A stretch of 60,483 nt of DNA from an uncultured Prochlorococcus sp. (GCA_902594875.1 CACJNU010000009.1:1-60483), one strand, 5' to 3'. Positions 1-8,093 are shown, numbered from the stretch's first letter. The notes: generated by a model not told the origin, from the sequence alone. Numbers and translations: made by a program.

Positions 1-2
1 TA

Positions 3-1748
3 ACAGAAGGTACTTCTGTTACGACCTCAGTCACAACAACAGATGTAGCTGCTGATACACGCATTTATTGGTCACTCACAGGAACAGAAATTACCAGTAA
101 TGACCTTTCTCAAGGTCTTCTTTTTGGTTCCGGATTAGTTGGTTCAGATGGGTCTTTTTCCTTCTCTCATACTTTCGCCAATGATTACATTGCAGAGGGT
201 TGGGAAACAGCCAATATTAAACTCTTCTCTGATTCAAAAAGAACAACTCAATTAGGGAATACATCTTCCATCACAATCAGTGACACCTCAGAACAAATAA
301 CTTATACAACCAGCAGCGGCAGCAAATTAGTTCTTAATGTTCGTCCTAAATTTGGACAAATAGTTGATGAAATTAAATTTAAACGTCTTGAGATTGCACC
401 TACAATCAATAACAAACCAGCAAAATTAAATATCGGAAAAACTGGGATTAACTTTTCTATAAAACTTGGTTCAGAAGCAGTTAATGACAAAGCTAAAACA
501 ACCACCGATCTAGAACCTCTACTCGATGGTCTTACAACTAAAGGAAAGCATCTCGCTTATTTTTCATACACAGAAGCATCCGATGATACAGCTCCTGTTG
601 CAACATCATTTACTTATGACCCAATAAAAAAAGCCGGTGCTCGTTTCTATGATTTAGATGGAGATGGCACTGCTGATACGGCTGATTTGCAGTTTATTGA
701 TGGTGGTTATGGCGATAAAGATGGCGTTAAAGATGGCACCATTGTTGACCCATCAACAGCTGGTGTTGTAGAGCTAAATCCTGTTTTTTTCGCTTCCACT
801 GACACCCTCACAGTTGCTGATGCCTCAGATACAACTTCACCTGCAGCACTCTTAGTTAGAACATCAATTTCATCTTCTGCATCTTCTGTTAATCAAATTG
901 GTTATGTCGCTTTCGACTCTGCAGAAGACAGCACACTCACCTATGACCTAATCAAAAATAGAAGTTCAATTTTGCTATCAAATCTAGAAAATAATGATAT
1001 CCCTGAAACCTCTTCTATCACATTTAACAAAGATATCAGTTTAATAAATGGGCAAAAACTTGTTTTCTTTGAGGTTGTTGACACAACTCTAGAATCACTT
1101 TTAACAAATAATACAACCTTAGAAAGTTTTGGAACAAGCTTCCGCACTCTTGATTTATCAAACGTCACTTCCTCTGCAGCAACTGCAAGTAATGGTGGTA
1201 ACTCAGTCTCTCTCTCCCTAATTGATGGAGTCTCTGGATTAGATGATTTGATCTCCAGTGAAATGGATTCAGATCCAATCCTAGATTTTACAGGTCTAGC
1301 AGGACGTAATATCAGCGGATCTATTTCTCTTGCAAGAGAAGCTACTTATGACAGTGTTGTCGGTTTCTACAAAATTCAAAACACCAATGGTGCTGTTATT
1401 GATCCAATTACAGGTAATTTGATCACTCCAGGAACAGATGGATACTCAACTGCAGCTCTTGATAGCAGCAATCTGTTTACAGGTTTTGGAACTTTATCAA
1501 CAACAAACAACACCTCAATCACTAATACGATTTCTACTTTTTCAGATGCAGAGATGCTCGCTCCTTATGCAACCATATCAACTACTGGTGAGACTTTCTT
1601 TTCATTCGCTGCTGCCAACAATGATGGCCTTACTCATTTCAGATCTTTTGGTTCTGGGGTGATCGGTTTAGAGGATTTAAAAGGTGGCGGTGATCAAGAT
1701 TTTGATGATCTTATACTCGGCTTTGATTTTCAATTAGCATCTGTTTAA
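3..1748 (+). CDS. C-terminal part of a giant secreted/surface protein (Calx-beta-like repeat, DUF4114)
   Basis: The frame is open from the left edge, so the 5' end lies outside the window; 581 codons are visible. Near the start is a Calx-beta-like unit (pattern YWSLTG...GSGLVGSDG...EGWETANIKLFSD), a module usually found in tandem in very large cyanobacterial exported proteins. Next is a calcium-loop-like DLDGDGTADTAD segment (about residues 214-225). The C terminus has a DUF4114-type end (GVIGLEDLKGGGDQDFDDLI). Thr/Ser/Asp-rich composition and near absence of Cys fit a calcium-stabilised extracellular protein. Surface, adhesive or RTX-like roles are inference. No downstream secretion gene is seen here. 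Confidence 0.8.
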   Translation, partial: TEGTSVTTSVTTTDVAADTRIYWSLTGTEITSNDLSQGLLFGSGLVGSDGSFSFSHTFANDYIAEGWETANIKLFSDSKRTTQLGNTSSITISDTSEQITYTTSSGSKLVLNVRPKFGQIVDEIKFKRLEIAPTINNKPAKLNIGKTGINFSIKLGSEAVNDKAKTTTDLEPLLDGLTTKGKHLAYFSYTEASDDTAPVATSFTYDPIKKAGARFYDLDGDGTADTADLQFIDGGYGDKDGVKDGTIVDPSTAGVVELNPVFFASTDTLTVADASDTTSPAALLVRTSISSSASSVNQIGYVAFDSAEDSTLTYDLIKNRSSILLSNLENNDIPETSSITFNKDISLINGQKLVFFEVVDTTLESLLTNNTTLESFGTSFRTLDLSNVTSSAATASNGGNSVSLSLIDGVSGLDDLISSEMDSDPILDFTGLAGRNISGSISLAREATYDSVVGFYKIQNTNGAVIDPITGNLITPGTDGYSTAALDSSNLFTGFGTLSTTNNTSITNTISTFSDAEMLAPYATISTTGETFFSFAAANNDGLTHFRSFGSGVIGLEDLKGGGDQDFDDLILGFDFQLASV

Positions 1749-2235
1749 TTAGAAAACATCTATGTTATAGATTACCTTTTGTAAAACCATTATCCAGAAA
1801 TACCTAATTTAAATCCATTTCAAAGATGATTCAACAGAAAAATATGACAAACAAAGTAGGCTCTGACAAAGACACTAGTGCTTTCTATGCCATAAATTTT
1901 TACACACAAATGTGTGTGATTCAATTACGATCCATTCACTTACATTCATCTACAGAGTCTCATATTCAATCTATGAGACGAGTTATAGCTTAAATACCTT
2001 AGTCTCACTAATTACACACTATTGCTTTGGGAGCGCTAGGTCGTAGGTTGGAATCCTGTCACCCCGACTGGCTTTTCAGCGATTGTCTAGTTTGACTTTA
2101 GTAAAAATTAGGGAAAAATAATTCACTTTGCTATAAATTCACTTAAACACCTTATAAAACTTTTTATGTAATAAGAACTTGTTTGACCAACTTATAAGCG
2201 ATAAAAGAAACATATGATCATATCACTTAAGAAGT
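1749..2235. other. Non-coding stretch at island edge
   Basis: No convincing ORF occurs on either strand in these 487 bases. The only recognisable content is the tRNA-Pro 3' fragment at 2026-2068, annotated separately. Confidence 0.6.
2026..2068 (+). pseudogene. tRNA-Pro(UGG) 3'-half remnant, copy 1 (attachment-site-like)
   Basis: The segment reads as the 3' part of a tRNA-Pro: anticodon loop containing TTTGGGA, variable loop AGGTC, a T-arm (GTAGGTTGGAATCCTGT) and the acceptor strand ending CACCCCGAC. The 5' half (acceptor, D-arm) is absent upstream, so it cannot be a functional tRNA. The T-loop has GGAATC where the standard loop has CGAATC, also a sign of decay. Integrases that target tRNA genes commonly leave such 3' halves at island borders. 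Confidence 0.75.
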
Positions 2236-2652
2236 TTGTTTAAAAAAAGAACTAAAGGAATATCTCAAAATAGCGTTAAGGGAAGAAAAAATACAACTAG
2301 AAAAAAAGTTCATTCCAAATCTAGAAAAATAGTAAGAAGGGAGAATAATTATTCTTTTTCTTCATCTATTTTTTCCTCATTTATTATTTTTACAGGTTTT
2401 ATAAGCCTTTCACTCACAATATTTTTTCTTGTCAGGCAATTACAGCCAGTAATCAGAAACGAAAGATTGAAATTCTTATGTACTTATCAACTTGGTGGAA
2501 AAAATAGTAAAAATTATAAAGAATCAAAACTGGAATTAGAAAAGCTTATTGGAGATAGCGATAAGTATTGTAAGAATTTCCTTCTTCCAAAAGAAAAAAA
2601 AGGATTTAGATTATTTCCAATTATGAAAGATATTTTTTTTAGATTTATTTAG
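2236..2652 (+). CDS. Hypothetical basic single-pass membrane protein
   Basis: A 138-residue ORF starting at TTG. The N terminus (about residues 1-40) is very rich in Lys/Arg. One membrane segment follows at about residues 48-70 (SSFIIFTGFISLSLTIFFLV), then a charged C-terminal part with two Cys. I do not recognise the family. It is the only gene between the two tRNA-Pro fragments, so it may be the cargo of a small mobile unit. The TTG start is chosen because no ATG lies upstream in frame. Confidence 0.55.
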   Translation: MFKKRTKGISQNSVKGRKNTTRKKVHSKSRKIVRRENNYSFSSSIFSSFIIFTGFISLSLTIFFLVRQLQPVIRNERLKFLCTYQLGGKNSKNYKESKLELEKLIGDSDKYCKNFLLPKEKKGFRLFPIMKDIFFRFI

Positions 2653-2667
2653 TATTTTCTCAGGAGA

Positions 2668-2710
2668 TTTAGGAGAACTAGGTCGCAGGTTCGAATCCTG
2701 AAGCCCCAAC
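2668..2710 (+). pseudogene. tRNA-Pro 3'-half remnant, copy 2 (attachment-site-like)
   Basis: This segment aligns without gaps to copy 1 at 2026-2068, with about 34 of 43 positions identical. It keeps a perfect T-arm (GCAGGTTCGAATCCTG) but has lost the anticodon pattern and acceptor pairing. Same orientation, 642 bp downstream of copy 1. Together they look like left and right attachment-site scars of an element, or successive insertions at one tRNA-Pro locus. Confidence 0.7.
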
Positions 2711-2766
2711 TCTTAAAAACCAATTCATACTAAAGAGTTACCCAGCCTCGCTTTTTAAATGGGAAA

Positions 2767-2858
2767 ATTGGCATCACTCTCTTGATGTCAATTTGAGATT
2801 TTCTTAAAATTTCATTTCTCTAAAAATTTTTTTAGAAGACCTCATACGAGGTATTTTT
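2767..2858 (+). terminator. Two weak hairpins, the second with a short T-run
   Basis: The first hairpin (2767-2792) pairs ATTGGCATCA with TGATGTCAAT and has no clear T-run. The second (2839-2858) pairs ACCTC with GAGGT across four bases and is followed by ATTTTT. They lie between the 138-residue gene and the glyoxalase remnant. The stems are short, so terminator function is only possible. Confidence 0.3.
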
Positions 2859-2897
2859 AAAAGTTGAATAGGATAAATTAAACAAAAAACAAATGCA

Positions 2898-2972
2898 ACA
2901 AGATCAACTGTCTTAGCGTTCGTAAAAGATCCTCTTGGATATAAGATAGAGTTAATAGGAAAAGACTTATGA
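2898..2972 (+). pseudogene. gloA: Remnant of glyoxalase I (lactoylglutathione lyase) C terminus
   Basis: The last 18 codons (2916-2972) read AFVKDPLGYKIELIGKDL, which matches the conserved C-terminal strand of glyoxalase I (AFVKDPDGYKIELI), including the metal-binding Glu. Nothing upstream extends this frame into a glyoxalase N terminus, so only the tail survives. The stop codon overlaps the next ATG at 2969, so the following small gene may have been coupled to it. Confidence 0.6.
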
Positions 2973-3118
2973 AGGAATTAGAAGAAAATACTATCGAACA
3001 AATAAGAACTCTTCTTAATTATTTAGAGCAAACAGAACTATTAAAAAACAAGGATATTCTTAGGTGTTTAGATGTAATAGCAAGGGAGTATGGCGGAGAA
3101 GTAGTTGACAAAAATTAA
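2969..3118 (+). CDS. Small acidic hypothetical protein (49 aa)
   Basis: ATG start overlapping the stop of the glyoxalase remnant; its stop directly abuts the ATG of the next gene. Mostly predicted helix, no Cys pair, no membrane segment. Its C-terminal half (LDVIAREYGGEVVDKN) resembles that of the next protein (LRELARVYGKDIDENY), so the two may be diverged tandem copies. Function unknown. Confidence 0.5.
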   Translation: MKELEENTIEQIRTLLNYLEQTELLKNKDILRCLDVIAREYGGEVVDKN

Positions 3119-3304
3119 ATGGCAAATCCAGATCACAAAACAATATTGATAGAACAAGCTTATGACGAACTTAAGGCAATTTGCACCAAGTTCCAAGACC
3201 AATCTGGTGCTACAGATATGGAAGTAAAAACTTTACTTCGAGAACTTGCGAGGGTTTATGGAAAAGATATTGATGAAAACTATGACATAGATTGGGAAGT
3301 TTAG
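3119..3304 (+). CDS. Small hypothetical protein (61 aa), paralogue-like of upstream gene
   Basis: Starts at the base after the upstream stop codon, so the pair is probably translated from one mRNA. Soluble, helical, acidic C terminus. The pattern ARVYGKDIDENY parallels AREYGGEVVDKN upstream. I do not recognise a domain. Confidence 0.55.
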   Translation: MANPDHKTILIEQAYDELKAICTKFQDQSGATDMEVKTLLRELARVYGKDIDENYDIDWEV

Positions 3305-3419
3305 ATAAGTTTATTTGATATTCTTTTGCTATGAATTAATTGAGGCCAAACCTCGTCAGCACACTCTACGTTTGCTGCAAGACATAAATTGATTCAATAT
3401 AGTTGCGAGTCGATTTAAT

Positions 3420-3454
3420 AACCCTTTTAGTAGTTGGAATTTCTGGAAGGGTTT
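3420..3454 (+). terminator. Possible intrinsic terminator
   Basis: AACCCTT at 3420-3426 pairs with AAGGGTT at 3447-3453, followed by TTCTTGTT. It sits between convergent genes (61-aa gene on + and a 51-aa gene on -). The T-tract is interrupted, so confidence is low. Confidence 0.35.
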
Positions 3455-3458
3455 CTTG

Positions 3459-3614
3459 TTACTGATATTTATTTAGTAATCGGTTATAAATAACCAACAA
3501 TACTATTACCCCAACTATTCCATAAATTGCATGGTATGGGTCGTGGTGATTCTGCCAAAGCTCCTTTAAAAATACCTTCAATACTTCATAGCTATTGCCC
3601 AATGAGAATAACAT
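3459..3614 (-). CDS. Small single-pass membrane protein (51 aa)
   Basis: ATG at 3614 on the minus strand, stop at 3459. Residues 1-28 are amphipathic with the motif QNHHDPYHAIYG, followed by one membrane helix (GIVGVIVLLVIY) and a short basic tail (NRLLNKYQ). The uninterrupted frame, the hydrophobic pattern and its place in a gap between genes favour a real gene. Function unknown. Confidence 0.45.
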   Translation of the reverse strand: MLFSLGNSYEVLKVFLKELWQNHHDPYHAIYGIVGVIVLLVIYNRLLNKYQ

Positions 3615-3688
3615 CTATAAGAGTTTCCTCTAATTTATTTGCATAATTTCTTACAACTGGTAATTTTAGTGGGCTTCAATAAATTTAA

Positions 3689-3913
3689 ATGCAAGATCAA
3701 AAAATTGAAAAGATAGCGGCTGTTGCAGTAAACATAACTAAGGTGCTGGTAATAATTTATCTAGGCTTCGTAGAAGTATTTAAAATTGGCAAATTACTTG
3801 TAGAGAATTTAAATACTGAATTTGATATTTCTCGAAAATGGGCTTCACAAAATTATTCAATTCTAAAAAAACGACTAGCGGAAGAGAAAGTAGCTGGTGT
3901 TATAGAAAATTAG
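3689..3913 (+). CDS. Hypothetical protein with N-terminal membrane helix (74 aa)
   Basis: ATG start. A hydrophobic stretch at about residues 10-30 (AVAVNITKVLVIIYLGFVEV) is followed by a soluble, basic C-terminal region. No recognised domain. It is convergent with the next minus-strand gene, with 12 bp between them. Confidence 0.5.
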   Translation: MQDQKIEKIAAVAVNITKVLVIIYLGFVEVFKIGKLLVENLNTEFDISRKWASQNYSILKKRLAEEKVAGVIEN

Positions 3914-3925
3914 TAAGAGTTATTT

Positions 3926-4189
3926 TTACGCAACAAGTTTGATGGAATATACGGCATCCTTACAATTATTTTTTTTATCCCATTCCTTTGCGAAAGGAGA
4001 TTGCATCTCTGTACCTAATTTTTCTAAGTCGGTACAGTTCATTAATAAATGAGATTTGTGTTCATTCACTTTTACAAACTCGTAATCAGTTACAAACTCT
4101 TTGCACATTTCTTCAAGAAATAATGTCGTTACATCATTTTTAAATTCTTCAAATGTACAGCTAAAAGTTGAGATGATGAGAGTGTTCAT
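3926..4189 (-). CDS. Small hypothetical protein, DUF3764/dimeric alpha-beta barrel-like
   Basis: ATG start, 87 aa. It begins with a strand typical of small dimeric ferredoxin-fold proteins (NTLIISTFSCTFEEF), followed by a helix and further strands (SHLLMNCTDLEKL). The pattern resembles Prochlorococcus DUF3764 proteins such as the one at 16548-16829, but conservation is too weak to be sure. No catalytic residues are evident. Confidence 0.5.
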   Translation of the reverse strand: MNTLIISTFSCTFEEFKNDVTTLFLEEMCKEFVTDYEFVKVNEHKSHLLMNCTDLEKLGTEMQSPFAKEWDKKNNCKDAVYSIKLVA

Positions 4190-4240
4190 TAAAAAAAGGA
4201 GCTTATTGCCCCTTATTTTAGATCGACTGTCAATCTCTTT

Positions 4241-4513
4241 CTATGAGTATACTTTGGCAACTATTGGACCAGCTTCTTCATCAGTAAATACAGGTGTGGT
4301 TTCCCAATTAAGAAATTCACCCCATTCAGCGGCATGTTGATATATTGCTTTTGGATCATCAGTCTTTAAAACTATCCAACCCTCTAAAGAACCGGGTGCA
4401 TGATATCTTCCAATCATCTCAACTCCAGGATAATCTCCCCCACCACCAAGAAATTTTTCTGCACCTTTTTGATGATATCCGGCCTTAAATGACCAATGTT
4501 GAACATAAAGCAT
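4241..4513 (-). CDS. DUF3303 family protein
   Basis: ATG start, 90 aa. The N terminus MLYVQHWSFKAGYHQKGAEKF, the central GRYHAPGSLEGWIVLKTDD and the C-terminal WGEFLNWETTPVFTDEEAG match the DUF3303 family, small one-domain proteins abundant in marine cyanobacteria and likely a dimeric ferredoxin fold. The biochemical role of the family is unknown. Two relatives lie nearby: an intact one at 8556-8867 and a broken one at 4702-4995. Confidence 0.75.
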   Translation of the reverse strand: MLYVQHWSFKAGYHQKGAEKFLGGGGDYPGVEMIGRYHAPGSLEGWIVLKTDDPKAIYQHAAEWGEFLNWETTPVFTDEEAGPIVAKVYS

Positions 4514-4701
4514 TTTATTTTTTAATTTTTATTGGCTTTCTATTACTAGCAAAAAAAATAATTACTGAAAATAAATATTTTAAATTGCCCATTTTTAAGA
4601 TCCATTAGTGAAACCATTAATTGAGAGTGCATGTCATATTTCCGATTCAACATTTATTTCAAGCTACTTTTAATTGAAATACAAACTAAAATAAGAGGAT
4701 A

Positions 4702-4995
4702 TTAGCACTTTTTTATACTGTTTCTATTTCTTATAAATTCACTGATGCAAACGCCCAAGACAAGGGATCCAAAATGTTAAAAGAATGGTATGACAAAGGA
4801 GGGCCAGAGAATAGAAGAAAAGGGTTATGACGTTAAATCTTTCATTTTCTTACCTCAATATGGCAATGGTTACTATGTTGTAGATGCTGATTCTTTAGAA
4901 ATATTTGGAAACAGTGGAGTCCTTGGAGAGAATTATATGAATTTACTGTTGAACCTCGTGCGGATTTAGATCAAACAGTAACTCTATATTGTTAA
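4702..4995 (+). pseudogene. Frameshifted DUF3303-like gene
   Basis: Three reading-frame pieces join into one plausible protein. Piece one ends KEWYDKGGPENRRKG (frame break at GGG 4822-4824). Piece two is GYDVKSFIFLPQYGNG then VVDADSLEIF (break near 4907-4909). Piece three, back in the first frame, is KQWSPWRELYEFTVEP then RADLDQTVTLYC to the stop at 4993-4995. The GGP, LP..GNGY and W..LYEF.VEP blocks fit DUF3303. No ATG exists at the expected N terminus. The two shifts cancel, so they may be decay or two base-calling errors. Confidence 0.5.
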
Positions 4996-5123
4996 TAAAG
5001 CACTTTTTACTTGTATAAAAATATAAGACTAAGCAATTATGCAGCGATTCAAAAAATAATGCTTATTTGACCTATTTAGCTTTTTTATTTTTTAATATGT
5101 GAGAAATTAAACCCCAAAGAATA

Positions 5124-5378
5124 ATGAGTAAATTTAAAGATAACTTTTCAAGTGAAAGCTTTTACCCAGATAGTAATTACTATATTGACCAAGATAATGC
5201 TCCTAAAGCGGACAAAATTAAAGAAGATCAAAAATCCAATATAAGGGGGAGTTTTGAATGGCCAAATACCTACTGGTTCATTGCTGAAAGAACAAATGGA
5301 AGGCTTGCGATGATAGGTTTCATGGCTGTAATTATTAACTATACCTTGTTTGGATGGATAGCTTATCCAATCCTTTAA
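5124..5378 (+). CDS. hli: High-light-inducible protein (Hlip), copy 1
   Basis: 84 aa, ATG start. The C-terminal half carries the single LHC-like membrane helix with the chlorophyll-binding signature AERTNGRLAMIGFMAVIINY, followed by LFGWIAYP. The N-terminal about 45 residues are polar and acidic. Hlips bind chlorophyll and carotenoid in the thylakoid, dissipate energy and help photosystem II assembly and repair. This copy is longer than the minimal ~42-aa Hlips at 22 kb and stands alone here. Confidence 0.9.
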   Translation: MSKFKDNFSSESFYPDSNYYIDQDNAPKADKIKEDQKSNIRGSFEWPNTYWFIAERTNGRLAMIGFMAVIINYTLFGWIAYPIL

Positions 5379-5522
5379 ATGATTAAGTCTAATTTTGAAA
5401 AATGGTTTAGATAAATCTGGAACATATTGGCCTCAATATTCTACGTTTGTTATAAATTTATTTGCTATTTATTTTGGCCAATCAACTTAAATTTCTTCAT
5501 TACTTTTATTGCCTTTTGATTA

Positions 5523-6242
5523 TTAATATGTTTTCGAGGAATTTTCGAGTAATCTATTTAATTCCAAGAGCTCTTCTTTACTAAGTTCTCTATATTCTCC
5601 TGTTGGCACGTCTAACTTAATATTCATAATTCTAACACGCTTTAATGATCGTACTCTATATCCTAAGGCCTCACACATTCTTCTAATCTGACGGTTAAGT
5701 CCCTGTGTAAGAATTATTTTAAAATTTCTTGGACCCAATTGTTTTATGAAACAATTTTTAGTTATTGTGTCTAATATTTCAACTCCATTACTCATACTTT
5801 GAATAAAGTCGCTATTAATAGGACGATTAACTTTTACAATATATTCTTTTTCATGATTATTTCTTGCTCTGAGTATTTTATTTACGATATCTCCATCATT
5901 AGTTAAGAAAATCAATCCCTCACTGAGCTTATCTAATCGTCCGATGGGGAAAATTCTTTTAGGATATTTAATGAAATCTATTACATTATTGGGTTCTACT
6001 TTTCTATCTGTTGTGCAAACAATTCCTACAGGTTTATTAAAGGCTAAGTATATGTTTTTTTTTCTCTTTGATTTTTCTATTCTTTGACCTTTAACTTCAA
6101 CTTGGTCACCATCTTCTACTTTAGTTCCAATTTCTGGAATTTTGCCATTAATGGTTACCTTTCCTTCTAGAATTAATTTATCTGCTTCTCTTCTAGAACA
6201 ATAACCAACTTCACTTAAATATTTATTTATTCTGGTGGCCAT
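5523..6242 (-). CDS. rluF: 23S rRNA pseudouridine synthase, RluF/RsuA family
   Basis: An N-terminal S4 RNA-binding domain (ATRINKYLSEVGYCSRREAD, about residues 2-60) is followed by a pseudouridine synthase domain. The catalytic Asp is in GRLDKLSEGLIFLTNDGD, and TQGLNRQIRRMCEALGY is the conserved C-terminal block. INSDFIQSMSNGVEILD is typical of RluF, which modifies U2604 of 23S rRNA. The start is placed at the ATG of MATRINK (6242), 239 aa. An upstream ATG at 6314 would add 24 residues that do not fit the S4 domain. RluB/RsuA-like specificity cannot be excluded. Confidence 0.85.
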   Translation of the reverse strand: MATRINKYLSEVGYCSRREADKLILEGKVTINGKIPEIGTKVEDGDQVEVKGQRIEKSKRKKNIYLAFNKPVGIVCTTDRKVEPNNVIDFIKYPKRIFPIGRLDKLSEGLIFLTNDGDIVNKILRARNNHEKEYIVKVNRPINSDFIQSMSNGVEILDTITKNCFIKQLGPRNFKIILTQGLNRQIRRMCEALGYRVRSLKRVRIMNIKLDVPTGEYRELSKEELLELNRLLENSSKTY

Positions 6243-6391
6243 TTTGGATGTTTCATTTTTATTGGCACTAAAAAATAATTTACTAATATTGTAATATTTT
6301 AGATCAGGTGTCAATTTTAGTTAATATTCTCATTATTAAATCTCAGATTATTTTCATCAGTAATTTATACCGCAAAGATCTAAATCTAATT

Positions 6392-6637
6392 TTAATTCCA
6401 ATTTTTTTCAATTTTCCTCCATCCCTTTGAAAGTAATCTTTCATAAATTTCTCTAGCTAAATCTATTTCAACAGAAACTGTATTTGTCATTATGGGTGAT
6501 CTGTTTCCTAATCCCCCCATTATTTTTCCAGTATCTATAAACATATATTCAAAAACTCCATCAATACTTTTTTCGTTTTTCATAAATCTCTTAACTTCTG
6601 ACCTATTTGAATTAATCAACCAATAAGATTTAGTCAT
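6392..6637 (-). CDS. Conserved small hypothetical protein (81 aa)
   Basis: ATG start. Ends with a helix pattern IDLAREIYERLLSKGWRKIE, a tail seen in several small marine-cyanobacterial proteins (DUF1651-like 'A...W..L...GW'). No membrane segment or Cys. Function unknown. A truncated relative of this tail may be at 9336-9407. Confidence 0.55.
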   Translation of the reverse strand: MTKSYWLINSNRSEVKRFMKNEKSIDGVFEYMFIDTGKIMGGLGNRSPIMTNTVSVEIDLAREIYERLLSKGWRKIEKNWN

Positions 6638-6669
6638 TAATTTAACCTTGGAATTAGTAAGCGTTCCAT

Positions 6670-7308
6670 TTAAAACAAACTCATTTGATCAGTTTCTTTT
6701 TTCTTTACATCCTCTACCAACCAACCATCAGGGGACCAACTCATCATGATTGCAAATAATCCTCTTAATTCATCTGCATCTTTAACTTGCTCTGTCCATT
6801 GTTCCTCATATCCTTTAGGAACGATCACAGGCATGCGGTGATGCAAAGGTTTAATTAAATCATTTGGTTCAGTTGTTAAAACGCAACAACTCTCAAGCTC
6901 TGCTCCATCTGGTGAAGTCCACTTACTCCAAATTCCGCCCAACCAAAAAGTCTCATAATTTAATTTTCGCACACGATATTTTTTTTCAAAAAAACCGCTC
7001 GCAGGTATTAGGCACCTTTTATGTTTCCAACTACCACTAAATAATTTTTTTTCTTCTACGGTTTCGGATCTTGCATTAAATGGTCTTGGTCTCTCTTTAT
7101 CAAATGGATCTCTGGCCCAAGGAGAAATAAAGCCCCATGTCATAAAAGTAGTTTTAATTCTTCCTTCGTTTTTAATTACGAGAACAGGATCATTAGGTCT
7201 TATTAGACTTTGAGTCTCATATTTATAATCAAGTCCACTTGGATAGTCTTGTTTCAAAACCTTTGGCAACTTCTCAAATTTAGTTTTCAGCTCAAATCTT
7301 CCGCACAT
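6670..7308 (-). CDS. SRAP (SOS response-associated peptidase, YedK/HMCES) family protein
   Basis: 212 aa, ATG start. It begins MCGRF, so Cys2 is the catalytic nucleophile after Met removal. Other conserved residues are in FNARSETV (Asn), PASGFFE (Glu) and LHHRMPVI (His). YedK/HMCES proteins crosslink covalently to abasic sites in single-stranded DNA and protect them during replication. Length is normal for the family. The C terminus ends QMSLF, which resembles a clamp-binding QxxLF-type motif; that reading is inference. Confidence 0.88.
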   Translation of the reverse strand: MCGRFELKTKFEKLPKVLKQDYPSGLDYKYETQSLIRPNDPVLVIKNEGRIKTTFMTWGFISPWARDPFDKERPRPFNARSETVEEKKLFSGSWKHKRCLIPASGFFEKKYRVRKLNYETFWLGGIWSKWTSPDGAELESCCVLTTEPNDLIKPLHHRMPVIVPKGYEEQWTEQVKDADELRGLFAIMMSWSPDGWLVEDVKKKETDQMSLF

Positions 7309-7500
7309 TGTTTTTTAAAATATTTTTAAAACTCACTTAAAAAAAACAATAAATTTACTTTATTTTAGATCTACTTTCAGTTTTCTCCAATAAAAAATAA
7401 GTTTTTTGATCGTAGAAAGTTTTTTATCCAAATAATTAAAAGAAAATATAGATATTGAAAAGCTACCTCGAATTTAAATTGAATGTTTCAGAATTATATT

Positions 7501-7647
7501 ATGACAGATCCTATTCTTTATTTATCTATGTTACTGGGACTTGGAGGAGTTTTTGTATTAATCTCTTCTTTCCATGATGATGACGATGGTGATGATGATG
7601 GAGAAAAATATATTTATAATCTCGAAAAAACTTATTTAGCAAGATAG
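7501..7647 (+). CDS. Microprotein: membrane helix plus Asp-rich tail (48 aa)
   Basis: ATG start. Layout is MTDPILYLSMLLGLGG, a single membrane helix to about residue 22, then SSFHDDDDGDDDGEK, a strongly acidic stretch, and a short C terminus. It shares the design 'hydrophobic helix then acidic tail' with the 37-aa protein at 9694-9807. It may be a small subunit or metal-binding membrane peptide; no function can be assigned. Confidence 0.5.
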   Translation: MTDPILYLSMLLGLGGVFVLISSFHDDDDGDDDGEKYIYNLEKTYLAR

Positions 7648-7896
7648 TTAATTTGTTTATAAAAACACAATATCTTCAGTAAGTTTCTCTCAAAAACTGG
7701 ATGCAAACGAAAATTGCTTTATAGGAATAAAGGAAATACCTTCTTTTTTTGCAAAATTAACCTGTTTATTATATTAATTTTTAAATTAAGTTGTTGGTCC
7801 TCTATCCGTATATGTTTGTGCCTTAAACCGTACATTTTTATTAGTCGATTGATAAGCATGTCTAGTTAGAACTAAGCAGTAACAGAGGTAAATTAA

Positions 7897-8082
7897 ATGT
7901 CTTCAACGCCAATAAAATCTTGTAATAAATATGTGTTGAGTTACAAAGATTCAACAAATAAGACAAATGAACTTGGCTTCTACGCTCGCGATGCATACGA
8001 TTGCCTAATGCTTGCGAGAGAATTCAACACTTACGTACATGACAATCCAGGATCCGTAATCAGAATCCAACAAAAATTTTGA
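7897..8082 (+). CDS. Small soluble hypothetical protein (61 aa)
   Basis: ATG start preceded by AGAGG at 7884-7888, a plausible ribosome binding site. The sequence SYKDSTNKTNELGFYARDAY suggests a small beta-alpha domain. No recognised motif. It is followed at 12 bp by another short gene on the same strand, so the two may be co-transcribed. The upstream 249 bp hold no gene. Confidence 0.55.
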   Translation: MSSTPIKSCNKYVLSYKDSTNKTNELGFYARDAYDCLMLAREFNTYVHDNPGSVIRIQQKF

Positions 8083-8093
8083 ATAAATCAATT

